From the NCBI RefSeq assembly GCF_000504285.1, contig NZ_KI632511.1, forward strand, positions 5,934,154 through 5,998,153: DNA of 64,000 nt, written 5' to 3'. The notes under the pieces are model-generated. The model was not told where the DNA came from. It made no database searches and was given only the letters and a program-made list of their open reading frames with translations. A program made the position numbers and the translations under genes. The stretch is from Actinospica robiniae DSM 44927. GTDB taxonomy: Bacteria > Actinomycetota > Actinomycetes > Streptomycetales > Catenulisporaceae. Below, in pieces: positions 38,314 through 53,454 of this stretch. Within the stretch, counting starts at the first letter, position 1; every line of letters starts with the position of its first letter.

Positions 38314-39333
38314 TTACTTGAGCTTGGTGCCAGCCGACCGCAGGTCCTGGCAGGCCACGACGACGCGCGCGGCCATGCCGCCCTCGGCCGCCTTGCCGTA
38401 GGCGCGCGGGTCGTACTGCTTCTTGTTGCCGACCTCGCCGTCCACCTTGAGCACGCCCTCGTAGTTGCGCAGCATGTGGTCGGCCACCGGCCGGGTGAAG
38501 GCGTACTGGGTGTCGGTGTCGACGTTCATCTTCACCACGCCGTAGTCCAGCGCCTCGCGGATCTCCTCGAGCAGCGAGCCGGAGCCGCCGTGGAAGACCA
38601 GGTCGAACGGCTTGTCCTGGTTGAACTTGGCGCCGACCGCGTCCTGGATGTCCTTGAGGATGGACGGACGCAGCTTCACGTTGCCCGGCTTGTAGACGCC
38701 GTGCACGTTGCCGAAGGTGGCGGCCAGCAGGTAGCGGCCCTTCTCGCCCAGGCCGATCGCCTCGACGGTCTTGAGCACGTCCTCGGCGGTGGTGTAGAGC
38801 TTCTCGTTGATCTCGTTCGCGACGCCGTCCTCCTCGCCGCCGACGACGCCGATCTCCAGCTCCATGACCGTGCGGGCCTTGGCGCACTCGACGATCAGCT
38901 CCTGCGCGATGCGCAGGTTCTCGTCCAGCGGCACGGCCGAGCCGTCCCACATGTGCGACTGGAACAGCGGCTCGAGGCCCTTGGCCACGCGCTCCTGGGA
39001 GATGGCGACCAGCGGACGCATGAAGCCGTCCAGCTTGTCCTTGGGGCAGTGGTCGGTGTGCAGCGCGATGTTGACGTCGTACTTCGCCGCGATCACGTGC
39101 GCGTACTCGGCCAGCGCGACCGAGCCGGTGACCATGTCCTTCAGGCCGCCGCTGAGGTACTCGGCGCCACCGGTGGAGACCTGGACGATACCGTCGCTCT
39201 CGGCTTCGGCGAAGCCGCGGATCGCCGCGTTCAGCGTCTGCGACGAGGTGACGTTGATCGCCGGGTACGCGAAGCGGCCGGCCTTCGCCCGGTCGAGCAT
39301 CTCGGCGTAGACTTCTGGGCTTGCGATGGGCAT
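38314..39333 (-). CDS. fbaA: Fructose-bisphosphate aldolase, class II
   Basis: A 339-residue zinc aldolase of glycolysis/gluconeogenesis, cleaving fructose 1,6-bisphosphate to dihydroxyacetone phosphate and glyceraldehyde 3-phosphate. Metal-site residues lie in ALHTDHCPKD (about 90-99); GVVGGEEDGV and FGNVHGVYKPGNV follow and GSGS near residue 267 binds phosphate. ATG 39333 has GGAG at 5-8 nt; a start seven codons upstream is also open. Monocistronic by its own terminator. Confidence 0.96.
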   Translation of the reverse strand: MPIASPEVYAEMLDRAKAGRFAYPAINVTSSQTLNAAIRGFAEAESDGIVQVSTGGAEYLSGGLKDMVTGSVALAEYAHVIAAKYDVNIALHTDHCPKDKLDGFMRPLVAISQERVAKGLEPLFQSHMWDGSAVPLDENLRIAQELIVECAKARTVMELEIGVVGGEEDGVANEINEKLYTTAEDVLKTVEAIGLGEKGRYLLAATFGNVHGVYKPGNVKLRPSILKDIQDAVGAKFNQDKPFDLVFHGGSGSLLEEIREALDYGVVKMNVDTDTQYAFTRPVADHMLRNYEGVLKVDGEVGNKKQYDPRAYGKAAEGGMAARVVVACQDLRSAGTKLK

Positions 39334-39390
39334 GGGGACTCCAAACTGATCCAACGATGGTGCCTGCGGCGTAATCCTCGCAGAAACAAC

Positions 39391-40167
39391 TTACTTCCTG
39401 TGCCGGGCTCCGGCCGTCGAGACGGCGGGCACCGCGTCCTGGTAGCCCACCCGCTCGGCGTAGGCGCGCTCGTGCTCGCGCTCGAACCGCTGCAGCTCGG
39501 TCTCCTCGCCGCGCTTGGCCGCCTTGCGCTCCTTGTTCATCTCCAGCGCCAGCGGGATCAGCGTGATCACGGCCACCACCAGGGCGATCGGCAGGATCGT
39601 GGTGTCGATGTTGCCCTTGATCTTGTCGCCGAGCTCGTAGCCGAGCACCAGCATCAGCTCCACCCAGACGATGTTGCCGAGCGCGCTCCACAGGAAGAAC
39701 GTGCGGGCCGGCATGTCCAGCATGCCCGCCAGCGGGTTGACGAACGTGCGCACACCCACGATGAACCGGCTCACCAGCACGGCCTTGGCGCCGCCGTACT
39801 TGTTGAAGTAGAACTCGGCGCGCACGGCGTACTTGCGCTTGAAGAAGCGCGAATCCGGGCGGTCGAACAGTCGGCGGCCGAATCTGGCACCGATGTAGTG
39901 GCCGATCTGCGATCCGACGATGGCCACGATCGGGGTGGCGATCAGCAGGGCCGCGAGGCTCATGTGCGCGTGGACCAGCGTGTTCGCCGCGCTGGAGGAC
40001 GCGATTCCAGCCACGAACAGCAGCGAGTCGCCGGGCAGGAAGAACCCGACGATCACCGCCAGTTCGACGAAGATGATCAGGAGTACCCCGGCCACACCGA
40101 AGGTGCTGATCAGCGACGCCGGGCTGAGGATGTTGAGCGCGAGGTTGGTCACCGCAGCAGCGTACAT
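39391..40167 (-). CDS. DedA family membrane protein
   Basis: A 258-residue DedA/SNARE-associated (VTT fold) integral membrane protein. The motif FFLPGDSLLFVAG (about 44-56) and the later FSRFIVGVRTFVNPLAGMLDM-type helix are characteristic, as is GHYIGARFGRRLF. DedA-type proteins are linked to undecaprenyl-phosphate or lipid recycling. Hydrophobic segments near 18-45, 70-90, 130-150, 165-190 and 200-220 are seen, with a highly charged C-terminus. The exact start is uncertain; ATG 40167 is taken. Confidence 0.88.
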   Translation of the reverse strand: MYAAAVTNLALNILSPASLISTFGVAGVLLIIFVELAVIVGFFLPGDSLLFVAGIASSSAANTLVHAHMSLAALLIATPIVAIVGSQIGHYIGARFGRRLFDRPDSRFFKRKYAVRAEFYFNKYGGAKAVLVSRFIVGVRTFVNPLAGMLDMPARTFFLWSALGNIVWVELMLVLGYELGDKIKGNIDTTILPIALVVAVITLIPLALEMNKERKAAKRGEETELQRFEREHERAYAERVGYQDAVPAVSTAGARHRK

Positions 40168-40295
40168 GTGGAGACCAGGTGGATCGCGTCCTCCTGTAGG
40201 ACTACTTGAGAATCCGCGGCCCCGTGCGGCCGCACGAGTGGCCCGGTGACCTGCGGGCCGCGAAACTTCCAGCGGCCCGCCCGGTCCCACGCGGC

Positions 40296-40856
40296 TCAGC
40301 GCACGCCGAGATCCGCCTCGTTGTAGGCCGCGTAGTACGGCAGGCCGGCCGCCTCGATCGTCTTCGCCGCGCCGCGCTCGATGATGCAGGCCACTGCCGC
40401 CACTTCGGCCCCGGCCTCGCGCACCGCCTCGACGGCGGCCAGCGGGGAGTTGCCGGTGGTGGAGGCGTCCTCGACGACCAGCACCCGGCGGCCGGCGAGG
40501 TCCGGGCCCTCGATCCGGCGCTGCAGGCCGTGTGCCTTGCCGGCCTTGCGCACGACGAACGCGTCCATCGGCCGGCCCTGCGCGACCGCGGCGTGCATGA
40601 TCGCGGCGGCCACCGGGTCGGCGCCCATGGTCAGTCCGCCGACCGCGTCGAAGTCCACGTCCTTGACGGTCTCGAGCATGACCCGGCCGACCATCGGCGC
40701 GGTGGCGCCGGCCAGGTTGATCAGGCGCAGGTCCACGTAGTAGTCGGCCTTGAGCCCCGAGCTGAGCGTGAACTCGCCCCGGAACAGGGCCTTGTCCTTG
40801 ATCTGCTCGAGCAGGGCGGAGCGCTCCGGGCTGGGCTGGGGGTAGTTGACCGTCAT
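40296..40856 (-). CDS. pyrE: Orotate phosphoribosyltransferase
   Basis: A 186-residue pyrimidine biosynthesis enzyme making orotidine 5'-phosphate from orotate and PRPP. It opens with ELF-like LLEQIKDKALFRGEFTLSSGLKADYYVDLR, has the catalytic-lysine/flexible loop region VVRKAGKAHGLQRRIEG and the PRPP motif RVLVVEDASTTGNSPL (about 125-140). The true start is ATG 40856 (MTVNYPQPS). Confidence 0.94.
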   Translation of the reverse strand: MTVNYPQPSPERSALLEQIKDKALFRGEFTLSSGLKADYYVDLRLINLAGATAPMVGRVMLETVKDVDFDAVGGLTMGADPVAAAIMHAAVAQGRPMDAFVVRKAGKAHGLQRRIEGPDLAGRRVLVVEDASTTGNSPLAAVEAVREAGAEVAAVACIIERGAAKTIEAAGLPYYAAYNEADLGVR

Positions 40857-40942
40857 GCCCCTGATCCTAACGGCCCGGGCCGGCCGGGCCGTCAGGAAGG
40901 ATCGTCGGGCTGCTCGGTTCCACCAGCGCCGCGACGCGACGG

Positions 40943-41740
40943 CTAGCGGGAGACGCTCACCATGGGCCGCCGCCGCAGCGGGGTGGTGAGCACGGGGGGC
41001 TGGCTGGGCAGTGAGACCGGGGCCGAGCCGGCCCCGCCCGGGGGATCGGCCAGGTCGACCACCTGCTCGTCCGGGGCGGGCAGGCCCACCACACGGGCGT
41101 AGAGGCGCTCGGCGAACTCCTGGGTGCGCGGGATGACGCCCTGCATGTGTTCCGGGTCCTCGTCGCGCAGCGGCACGTCGATGGTCTCGACCACACAGCG
41201 GGCCACCTCGTTGCCGGCCGCCTCGGAGAGCACCCGGGCGAACAGGTGCGCCGCCTCCCGGTAGGCCAGCGGGTCGCCGATGCCGGGTTCGACCGGGAGC
41301 GCCGCGCGCATCCGGTTCAGGCACAGGTCGAGGTCCCGGCGCTGCTCCGGGGTGATCCGCTGCGCGGCGAGGTCGGCCATCAGGCCCTGCAGCGCGGTGC
41401 GCACCTCGTCCAGCTCGGTGGCGAGGGTCGAGGAACCCCCGTACTCGAGCAGCACCGTGAGCACCATGGGGTCGAGGATGTTCCACTCGTTCTTGGGCCG
41501 CACCGTGGTGCCGCGGCCGTGGCGGATGCGCAGCACCCGCTTCTCCTCCAACGCCTTGAGCGCCTCGCGCAGGATCGTGCGGCTGACCGCGAACTCCTGT
41601 GCCAGGGCGGCCTCCGGCGGCAGGTCCCCGCCGGGCTGGAACTCGCCGTCCAGTATGCGCAGCAGCAGCCGCTCGATCACGGCGTTGGCCAGGCGGCTGG
41701 GACGGACGACTCGGTGGGCGTTCCACCCTTCGACGTACAT
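40943..41740 (-). CDS. GntR-family regulator, FadR/FCD type
   Basis: A 265-residue regulator. The winged helix (about residues 15-80: AVIERLLLRILDGEFQPGGDLPPEAALAQEFAVSRTILREALKAL) is followed by an FCD-type all-helical ligand domain (about 95-225) and a Pro-rich tail. FCD members often bind small carboxylic acids through a metal site; the ligand here is unknown. ATG 41740 has AGGAG 8 nt upstream. A perfect inverted repeat upstream (41863-41878) could be its own operator. Confidence 0.88.
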   Translation of the reverse strand: MYVEGWNAHRVVRPSRLANAVIERLLLRILDGEFQPGGDLPPEAALAQEFAVSRTILREALKALEEKRVLRIRHGRGTTVRPKNEWNILDPMVLTVLLEYGGSSTLATELDEVRTALQGLMADLAAQRITPEQRRDLDLCLNRMRAALPVEPGIGDPLAYREAAHLFARVLSEAAGNEVARCVVETIDVPLRDEDPEHMQGVIPRTQEFAERLYARVVGLPAPDEQVVDLADPPGGAGSAPVSLPSQPPVLTTPLRRRPMVSVSR

Positions 41741-41862
41741 GACGTTCGGCTCCTGGTTTGTGCACGGAGGGATCACGGGGATCCGGGTGCCGCTCACCTT
41801 AAGCTGAAGAATCGGCCATTTGACGGAGATTCAGCCGACAACCACTCGATCCGATGACAAGA

Positions 41863-41878
41863 CTCACTCGTTAGTGAG
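41863..41878. promoter_or_regulatory. Inverted repeat CTCACT-N4-AGTGAG
   Basis: A 6-bp palindrome (41863-41868, 41873-41878) with a 4-nt spacer lies 122 nt upstream of the FadR-type regulator and 46 nt after the SRPBCC gene stop. It could be an autoregulatory operator or a weak terminator; no U tract follows. Confidence 0.4.
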
Positions 41879-41923
41879 AAAAACGCCACGGCGCTAGTAC
41901 CCGACCAGGGTGATCAGTTCGGA

Positions 41924-42841
<918 letters not shown>

Positions 42842-43609
42842 CTAAACCTTCCCCTTGGTCACCGAACGCCGAACCGCCCTGCTTGGGGGCCAGCGTACGC
42901 CGGAACGCGCCACTAGTGCGCACGAGCCGGCCGTTCTGCGGATAGCTGTGCCAGGTGGTCCAGCGTACGCCCGCGCCCTCGAGTTCGGGCAGGATCGCGG
43001 TGAGCGCGTCCGGCGAACCGGGATAGGCCCCGACCAGACTCGCCGCGTTGCGCGCGCAGTCGCGGCGCACGCGCCCGGCCGCGGCGGCGAATCGGGCCCG
43101 GTCGAGCACCGAGACGCGCGAGGCGAACCGGTAGCAGCCCTCGGCCATCGGCATGGCGGCGTGCTCGGGCATCGGCCCGGCCAGCTCGGGCACACAGGCG
43201 ACGGTCTCCACGCAACGCAGCGTGCCGTGCGGCTCGGACCACAGCAGCACCTGATGCGAAGCGCCGAGCAGACGCAGTTCGAGCACGAACGGGCCCAGCC
43301 GGACCGTGCGGACGGCCAGCGCCGGCTGGACCGGCAAAGTCAGGCTCCAGCACAGTTCCTCGGCCCGGGTGTCCCGGTACGGGGCGACGAGCTCCACGAC
43401 CGCGTGCCCGGCGAGAGGCGGCGATTCCGGCATGGCGTGTACACCTCCACGGCTCCCAATCCGTTCTGTCACGGTCGAAGACGCGGATCGGGGAGGGCGC
43501 TGACGCCACGCCGGAAGCTGATCACCCTAAAGAGTGACTACTGGGCCGAGTGAGTGACAACAGGACTCGATCTTTCCGCCATGACGCAGGAGGCTGCGAC
43601 GCTCGCGCT

Positions 43610-43663
43610 GCGCACCGGGCCTCCCAGACCTGGTCAGACCTGGTCGAGAGGTGCCCGGTGCGC
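43610..43663 (-). terminator. Hairpin after clpB
   Basis: An 11-bp perfect stem (43610-43620 with 43653-43663) encloses a loop containing two tandem copies of a 10-mer (AGACCTGGTC at 43626-43635 and 43636-43645). It starts 13 nt past the clpB stop, without a U tract. Confidence 0.6.
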
Positions 43664-43676
43664 ACGAGCGGCCCGG

Positions 43677-46268
<2,592 letters not shown>

Positions 46269-46285
46269 CAGCGCTCCTTACACGT

Positions 46286-46312
46286 TCAGGTCACTGCCAT
46301 CAGGTCACTGCC
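46286..46312. repeat. Two tandem TCAGGTCACTGCC copies upstream of clpB
   Basis: Identical 13-mers at 46286-46298 and 46300-46312, one base apart, immediately before clpB. Could be protein-binding half sites or chance. Confidence 0.5.
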
Positions 46313-46335
46313 TTGAATCCCCGTGCGACGACGAA

Positions 46336-46365
46336 GGCCGCGCCGACCGCAAGGTCAACGCGGCC
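46336..46365 (-). terminator. Nested hairpin between hspR and clpB
   Basis: An outer 7-bp stem (46336-46342 with 46359-46365) encloses an inner GACC/GGTC stem around a 4-nt loop. No U tract, so an attenuator is as likely as a terminator. Confidence 0.5.
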
Positions 46366-46397
46366 CGGTCAGTTGCGGGACGGGTCCGATCGCGAGC

Positions 46398-46883
46398 TCA
46401 CCGCTCGTGCTGCGGGCGCCACACCACCAGCGCGGTGGAGGAGCCGAAGGCCGGGATGGCCGGCAGCAGGTCGCCCCGGTAGAGCGGGTTCGGCTCGGGC
46501 TGCGGCGCGACGCTCGGCGCGCTCACCGGCAGCGCCACCGGGATGGTGGTGGCGGCCACCGCGGCCAGCGTCGACTCGAGCTCGGCCACCCGCGCACGCA
46601 GCACGGCGACCTCGTCCTGCAGCCCGCGGATGTGCTTGATCCCGGCCAGGTTCACGCCCTCGTCCTGGGACAGCCGCTGCACCTCGCGCAGCCGGTCGAT
46701 GTCGTTGGCCGAGTAGCGCCGGCCGCGTCCGGCCGCCCGGTCCGGGCTGACCAGGCCGAGCCGGTCGTACTGGCGCAGGGTCTGCGGGTGCAGGCCGGAG
46801 AGCTCCGCCGCCATCGAGATCACGTAGACCGGGCTGTCCGCCGAGACCGCCTCGTGCGCCGTGTGCCCGCCGTGTGCCGTCAT
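46398..46883 (-). CDS. hspR: MerR-family heat-shock repressor HspR
   Basis: A 161-residue repressor. Residues about 18-90 form the MerR winged helix ([58 protein letters not shown]). A short coiled coil and a Pro-rich tail follow. HspR binds HAIR repeats (CTTGAGT-N7-ACTCAAG) with DnaK as co-repressor in streptomycetes; two such repeats lie upstream of dnaK here. The start overlaps the dnaJ stop by 4 nt. Confidence 0.94.
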   Translation of the reverse strand: MTAHGGHTAHEAVSADSPVYVISMAAELSGLHPQTLRQYDRLGLVSPDRAAGRGRRYSANDIDRLREVQRLSQDEGVNLAGIKHIRGLQDEVAVLRARVAELESTLAAVAATTIPVALPVSAPSVAPQPEPNPLYRGDLLPAIPAFGSSTALVVWRPQHER

Positions 46884-48043
46884 ACTCCCGCACCTCCGTC
46901 CTTGGCCTGCGCGAGCAGTTCGGCCCGCACGTCGTGGTCGTCCGTGGCCGCCCGGAAGCTCTCCAGCGCGGCCTTGGCATCGTCGCTCAGGTTCACCGGC
47001 ACGGCCACCTCGAAGGTGACCAGCAGGTCGCCCCGCCCGCCGTCCCGGACCGGCGCGCCCTTGCCGCGCACCCGCAGGGTGCGGCCGTTGGCGCTGCCGG
47101 CCGGCAGCTTCACCGTCACCGGCATCCCGCCGAGCACCGGGACCTTGATCTCCGCGCCCAGCACCGCCTCGGGGAAGGTCACCGGCACGGTCACGGTCAG
47201 GTTGTCGCCGTCGCGCCCGAAGATCGGATGCGGCTTCACATGCACCACCACGTAGAGGTCACCGGGCGGGCCGCCGCGCTCGCCCGGCGCGCCCTTGCCC
47301 TTGAGCCGGATCCGCATCCCGTCGCGCACCCCGGACGGGATGCGCGCCTGCAGCGTGTGGGTGGACGCGGCGCGTCCGGAGCCGTGGCAGGTCGGGCACG
47401 GGTCGTCCACCACCAGGCCGCGGCCCTTGCACGCGCGGCAGGGCTCGGAGAAGGCGAAGCCGCCCTGGTTGCGGCTGATCTGCCCGGTGCCGGAGCACTC
47501 CGGGCACACCCGCGGGGTGGTCCCGGCCTTCGCGCCGGTGCCCGAGCAGGAGCGGCAGGGCTGCTCGCTGGTCATCCGCAGCGGGATGGTCACGCCCTCT
47601 ATCGACTGCATGAACGTGATCGCGGCCTCGGTCTCGATGTCCTGGCCGCGCCGGCCGGTGCCGGGCGTGGGCGGAGCCTGGGTGCGGCCCCGGTTGAAGA
47701 TCCCGCCGAGGATGTCCCCGATCCCCCCGCCGCCCCCGCCCTGGTTGCCGAGCAGGTCGCCGAGGTCGAACGGGAAGCCGCCGGCCCCGGCGCCGCGCAG
47801 GCCGCCGCCGAAGAGCGAGCGCGCCTCGTCGTACTCCTTGCGCCGCTTGTCGTCGGAGAGCACGTCGTAGGCCTCGGAGATCTCCTTGAACTTCTCCTCG
47901 GCCTGGGCGTCGCCCTTGTTCGCGTCCGGGTGGTACTGGCGGGCCAGCTTCCGGTAGGCCTTCTTGATGTCGGCGGTCGTCGCGTCCTTGGCCACGCCGA
48001 GCACCTTGTAGTAGTCCTTCTCCACATAGTCTTTGGTGCTCAT
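46880..48043 (-). CDS. dnaJ: Chaperone DnaJ
   Basis: A 387-residue type I DnaJ. The J-domain has HPD at 38-40; a Gly/Phe-rich linker (about 75-115) follows, then four zinc motifs ([32 protein letters not shown]) and two C-terminal beta domains. It stimulates DnaK ATPase and delivers substrates. Positioned between grpE and hspR in the operon; GTG/ATG start with typical spacing. Confidence 0.97.
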   Translation of the reverse strand: MSTKDYVEKDYYKVLGVAKDATTADIKKAYRKLARQYHPDANKGDAQAEEKFKEISEAYDVLSDDKRRKEYDEARSLFGGGLRGAGAGGFPFDLGDLLGNQGGGGGGIGDILGGIFNRGRTQAPPTPGTGRRGQDIETEAAITFMQSIEGVTIPLRMTSEQPCRSCSGTGAKAGTTPRVCPECSGTGQISRNQGGFAFSEPCRACKGRGLVVDDPCPTCHGSGRAASTHTLQARIPSGVRDGMRIRLKGKGAPGERGGPPGDLYVVVHVKPHPIFGRDGDNLTVTVPVTFPEAVLGAEIKVPVLGGMPVTVKLPAGSANGRTLRVRGKGAPVRDGGRGDLLVTFEVAVPVNLSDDAKAALESFRAATDDHDVRAELLAQAKDGGAGV

Positions 48044-48069
48044 CGCTCAGCCTTTCGCAGCAGCTCGGA

Positions 48070-48699
48070 TCACTCCGCGTCGCCGGGTTGGGCGACGGTC
48101 ACCCTGGCCACCCGCAGGATCCGCTCGCCGAAGCGGTAGCCGGGCTGCAGGATCGCCGCGACGGTGTCCTCCTCCACATCCGGGGAGATCTGGTGCATCA
48201 GCGCCTCGTGCATGTTCGGGTCGAAGACCTCGCCCTCGGCGCCGAACTGCTCCAGGCCCATCTTCGTCAGCGCCGCCTCGAGCGACTCGGCCACCCGGCG
48301 GAATCCGCCCTCGAGCTCGCCGTGGTCGCGGGCCCGGCCGATGTCGTCGAGCACGCCGAGCAGCTCGCCGATCACCTTGCCCTGGGCCAGCTCCACCACG
48401 GCCTGCCGGTCGCGCTCCACCCGCCGCTTGTAGTTGACGAACTCGGCCTGCAGCCGCTGCAGGTCCGCGGTGCGTTCGCTCAGCTCGTGCTGCGCGGTCT
48501 GCAGCTCGTTGGTGCGCTCGGCCACCTTCTGGATCAGGTCGGCCACGGCGAGGTCGGCCACGCCCTCGCCGATCGCCTCGTTGACGCGGCCGGCGAAGTC
48601 GTCCTCGTCGTACGCGTCCTCCGGGCGCTCCTGCCCGGACTCGAGCCCGGTGTCCTCCGGCTCGTATTCCTCGTCAGAGCGGTAGGGCTGCTCAGTCAC
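48070..48699 (-). CDS. grpE: Nucleotide exchange factor GrpE
   Basis: A 209-residue GrpE that releases ADP from DnaK. An acidic disordered N-terminus (about 1-45) leads to a long coiled coil (about 55-100: LIQKVAERTNELQTAQHELSERTADLQRLQAEFVNYKRR spread over helices) and the beta head (LEQFGAEGEVFDPNMHEAL; VAAILQPGYRFGERILRVARVTV). It lies 115 nt downstream of dnaK. Confidence 0.95.
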   Translation of the reverse strand: MTEQPYRSDEEYEPEDTGLESGQERPEDAYDEDDFAGRVNEAIGEGVADLAVADLIQKVAERTNELQTAQHELSERTADLQRLQAEFVNYKRRVERDRQAVVELAQGKVIGELLGVLDDIGRARDHGELEGGFRRVAESLEAALTKMGLEQFGAEGEVFDPNMHEALMHQISPDVEEDTVAAILQPGYRFGERILRVARVTVAQPGDAE

Positions 48700-48814
48700 T
48701 TCTGCTCTCCTGCGATCAATAAGCGCGTTGTTCGGCCCGAGCCGGGGGCGGGTGCGGCGGTGCGCCGCGAGCCGGGAGTGCGGCCGAAGCCCACCCCCGG
48801 CCCGCGGCGGTGGG

Positions 48815-50671
<1,857 letters not shown>

Positions 50672-50738
50672 CGTGGGACTCCTTGGATAGGACGGTGTAG
50701 CTGTTGGGGTGTCGCTGCGCGGGGCGGACCCTGTTCTA

Positions 50739-50787
50739 GTTGAGTCCAGCAGACTCAACAGTAAGCCTTGAGCGCTTTCGACTCAAG
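50739..50787 (-). promoter_or_regulatory. Two HspR-type HAIR inverted repeats upstream of dnaK
   Basis: Repeat 1 (50739-50759) is GTTGAGT-N7-ACTCAAC, a perfect palindrome differing from the HAIR consensus CTTGAGT-N7-ACTCAAG only in the outer base pair. Repeat 2 (50767-50787) is CTTGAGC-N7-ACTCAAG, one mismatch. They lie 68-116 nt upstream of the dnaK start, and a TAGAAC next to repeat 1 could be the -10, so repressor binding would block the promoter. Confidence 0.85.
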
Positions 50788-50855
50788 TCGCGTCCGTTCC
50801 CGCCGCTCACGTGTGTCGGCCGGCCCGGCCGAGGCCCCGTTTCCGCCCGCCGCGG

Positions 50856-52034
50856 TCACGCCACGCGCGCGCCGTTCTTCCACACGCTGTGGACGAGCGG
50901 GACGCCGGGCCGGTACATCAGGTGCAGATAGGTCGGCGCGTCCAGGACGGCGAAGTCGGCCCGGGCGCCGACCGTGAGATGGCCGACGTCCTCGAGCCGG
51001 AGCGCCTGGGCCCCGCCGAGGGTGGCGGCGCGCAGTGCCTCGGCCGGGGTCATGTGCATCTCCCGGACCGCCAGCGCGAGGCAGAACGCCATCGAGGACG
51101 TATAGCAGGATCCCGGGTTGCAGTCCGTTGCGATCGCCACCCGCGCCCCCGCGTTGAGCAGGCCGCGCGCGTCCGGATACGGCGAGCGGGTGGAGAACTC
51201 GACGCCGGGCAGCAGCGTGGCCACCGTCGACGAGGCGGCCAGGGCTTCGATGTCGGCCGAGTCCAGATAAGTGCAGTGGTCCGCGCTGGCCGCGTCGTAC
51301 TCCACTGCTAGCTGCACGCCGGGGCCGTACCCGAGTTGGTTCGAGTGCAGCCGGACCGCCAGCCCGCGCGCCTTCGCAGCATCCAGGATCTCTCGCGTCT
51401 CCACCTCGTCGAAGGCGCCGCGTTCGCAGAAGACGTCCACGAAGTCGGCGTGCGCGGCGCAGGCCTCGAGCATCGGGCCGCGCACCAGATCCACATACTG
51501 CTCGCGGCGATCGGTGTACTCGGCCGGGATCACGTGCGCGCCGAGGAAGGTGGCGACGTCGCACTCCTGCGCGGCGATCCGCAGCGCCCGTACTTCGTCC
51601 TGGACGGTCAGGCCGTAGCCGGTCTTGCACTCGACCGTCGTCGTGCCCTGACTCCTCATCTCGGCGACCAGCCGGCGCGTGTTCGCCCGCAGCGTCTCGT
51701 CGTCCGAGGCCCGGGTGGCGGCGACGGTGGTCCGGATTCCGCCGGCCGAGTACCTCGACCCGGTCATCCGGGCGCTGAACTCCTTCGCCCGGTCGCCCGC
51801 GAAGACCAGGTGCGCGTGGCTGTCGACGAAGCCGGGGATCACGGCGCGGCCGCCGAGGTCGATCTGCTCGTCCGCGGCCGGGGCGCCGAGGGCGGGGCCG
51901 GTCCAGGCGATCCGGCCGTCCGCCACGATCAGCGCGGCCTGCTCCCGCGGGTCGGGCCGCGCCGCGTCGTCCACAGCCTGTGGATCGTTGGCCGTCAGCT
52001 CGCCGATTCCGGTGACCAGCAGGGTGGAGGGCAT
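50856..52034 (-). CDS. hutI: Imidazolonepropionase
   Basis: A 392-residue amidohydrolase of the histidine pathway converting 4-imidazolone-5-propionate to N-formimino-L-glutamate. The metal-binding HxH is in [18 protein letters not shown] (about 70-87), with CKTGYGL and the later [25 protein letters not shown] and [10 protein letters not shown] motifs. ATG 52034 has AGGAAGGA upstream. Last gene of hutU-M20-hutF-hutI, 70 nt after hutF with a hairpin in the gap. Confidence 0.96.
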   Translation of the reverse strand: MPSTLLVTGIGELTANDPQAVDDAARPDPREQAALIVADGRIAWTGPALGAPAADEQIDLGGRAVIPGFVDSHAHLVFAGDRAKEFSARMTGSRYSAGGIRTTVAATRASDDETLRANTRRLVAEMRSQGTTTVECKTGYGLTVQDEVRALRIAAQECDVATFLGAHVIPAEYTDRREQYVDLVRGPMLEACAAHADFVDVFCERGAFDEVETREILDAAKARGLAVRLHSNQLGYGPGVQLAVEYDAASADHCTYLDSADIEALAASSTVATLLPGVEFSTRSPYPDARGLLNAGARVAIATDCNPGSCYTSSMAFCLALAVREMHMTPAEALRAATLGGAQALRLEDVGHLTVGARADFAVLDAPTYLHLMYRPGVPLVHSVWKNGARVA

Positions 52035-52057
52035 GCGGGCGTCCTTCCTGCGTCGGG

Positions 52058-52083
52058 ACCCGGACGCACGGCGGCGTCCGGGT
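52058..52083 (-). terminator. Hairpin between hutF and hutI
   Basis: A perfect 10-bp stem (52058-52067 with 52074-52083) with a 6-nt loop lies in the 70-nt gap. It may reduce read-through into hutI or protect the mRNA end. Confidence 0.55.
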
Positions 52084-52104
52084 ACGGGCTTGCCTGGCGC
52101 GGAC

Positions 52105-53454
52105 TCAGAGGTAGAGAGCGTGGATGGCCGCGCCCAGCCGCCTCGAGACTCCGTCCACCAACTGATGGACACCATCCCAGACGACCACTCGTCCGGCGAT
52201 CACGACATGCCGCACGTCAGCGGCCGTCGCCGCGTAGACCACGGACTCCACCGCGGCGTCCGGGTCGGTCCCGGCCAGCCGGACCGAGTCCAGATCCACG
52301 GTGACGAAGTCGGCGCCCTGGCCCACCGCCAGCCGGCCCACATCCGACCGGCCCAGGCTCGCGTGACCGGCCGACGTGGCGGCGTCGAGCAGGTCCGCGG
52401 CGGGCCAGTGTCCGCGCCGCTCCGTCGCGAGCCGCTCGTTCAGCTCGACCGCGCGGGCCTCCTCGAACAGGTCGATCACGGCGTGGCTGTCCGAACCCAG
52501 GGTGATCGGGGAGCCGGCCTGGAACGCGCAGCGCGCTCCGCCGATGCCGTCCGCCAGGTCGCGTTCGGTGGTCGGGCACATGCAGACGCTGGTCCGGGAG
52601 TCGCCGAGGATCTCGACGTCCATCTGCGACAGGTGGGTGGCGTGCACCGCGCTGGTGCGCGGACCGAGCGCGCCGTGCTGCTCCAGCAACTGCGCAGGGG
52701 TGCGGTGGTACTCATCGAGGCACGCGTCGTTCTCCGCGCGCTGCTCGGACAGGTGCACGTGCAACGGCGCCGTCCACTGCTCGGCGGCCTTGGCGACGGT
52801 CGCCAACTGCTCCACCGGCACGGCCCGGACGGAGTGGATCGCCGTACCCACCACGACATCCGTCGCCGTGGCGTAACGGCTGCGCAGGTCTTCCACCCGC
52901 GTCGCCCATTTCTCCGCGTCGCCGTCCGAGAAGCGTTGCTGTGTCTCGTTCACCGGCTTGCGGATGCCGCCGGCCACATAACACGTGTCCAGCAACGTGA
53001 TCCGGATGCCGGCCGCGCGCGCGGCTTCGATGAGTGCGTGGCCCATCGCGTTCGGGTCGGCGTACGCATCGCCGCCGGGGGCGTGGTGCACGTAGTGGAA
53101 CTCGCCGACGTTCGTGATGCCGGCCAAGGCCATCTCCGCGAACACGCCGGTGGCCAGCTCCCGGTAGGTATCCGGATCGAGGCCGGCCACCGCCGCGTAC
53201 ATCTGCTCTCGCCAGGTCCAGAACGTACCCTCGCCGATCTGGGTGCGGCCTCGCAGTGCTCGATGAAAGGCGTGCGAGTGCGCGTTCGCCATACCGGGCA
53301 GGGTGAACCCGGTCAGCCGCGTGGCCTGCGCCGCCATCGGCGTCTGCGCCGCGTCCGGGGTGACGCGCACGATCCGGTCCTGCTGCACCTGCATCAGCAC
53401 GTCCCGGCGCACCACGCCGTCGACGAACGCGTATTCGGCCAGGTAAGCCGTCAC
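52105..53454 (-). CDS. hutF: Formimidoylglutamate deiminase
   Basis: A 449-residue amidohydrolase-family deiminase converting N-formimino-L-glutamate to N-formyl-L-glutamate plus ammonia. Metal site HSH is in [16 protein letters not shown] (about 53-68), followed by [28 protein letters not shown] and [10 protein letters not shown]. Full family length. Its start overlaps the M20 hydrolase stop by 4 nt, so translation is coupled. Presence of HutF implies the five-step route rather than direct formamide release from formiminoglutamate. Confidence 0.94.
   Translation of the reverse strand: MTAYLAEYAFVDGVVRRDVLMQVQQDRIVRVTPDAAQTPMAAQATRLTGFTLPGMANAHSHAFHRALRGRTQIGEGTFWTWREQMYAAVAGLDPDTYRELATGVFAEMALAGITNVGEFHYVHHAPGGDAYADPNAMGHALIEAARAAGIRITLLDTCYVAGGIRKPVNETQQRFSDGDAEKWATRVEDLRSRYATATDVVVGTAIHSVRAVPVEQLATVAKAAEQWTAPLHVHLSEQRAENDACLDEYHRTPAQLLEQHGALGPRTSAVHATHLSQMDVEILGDSRTSVCMCPTTERDLADGIGGARCAFQAGSPITLGSDSHAVIDLFEEARAVELNERLATERRGHWPAADLLDAATSAGHASLGRSDVGRLAVGQGADFVTVDLDSVRLAGTDPDAAVESVVYAATAADVRHVVIAGRVVVWDGVHQLVDGVSRRLGAAIHALYL

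Noticed and set aside
50672-50855. CIRCE element upstream of dnaK
   Set aside because: No TTAGCACTC-N9-GAGTGCTAA is present; the repeats match HAIR instead.
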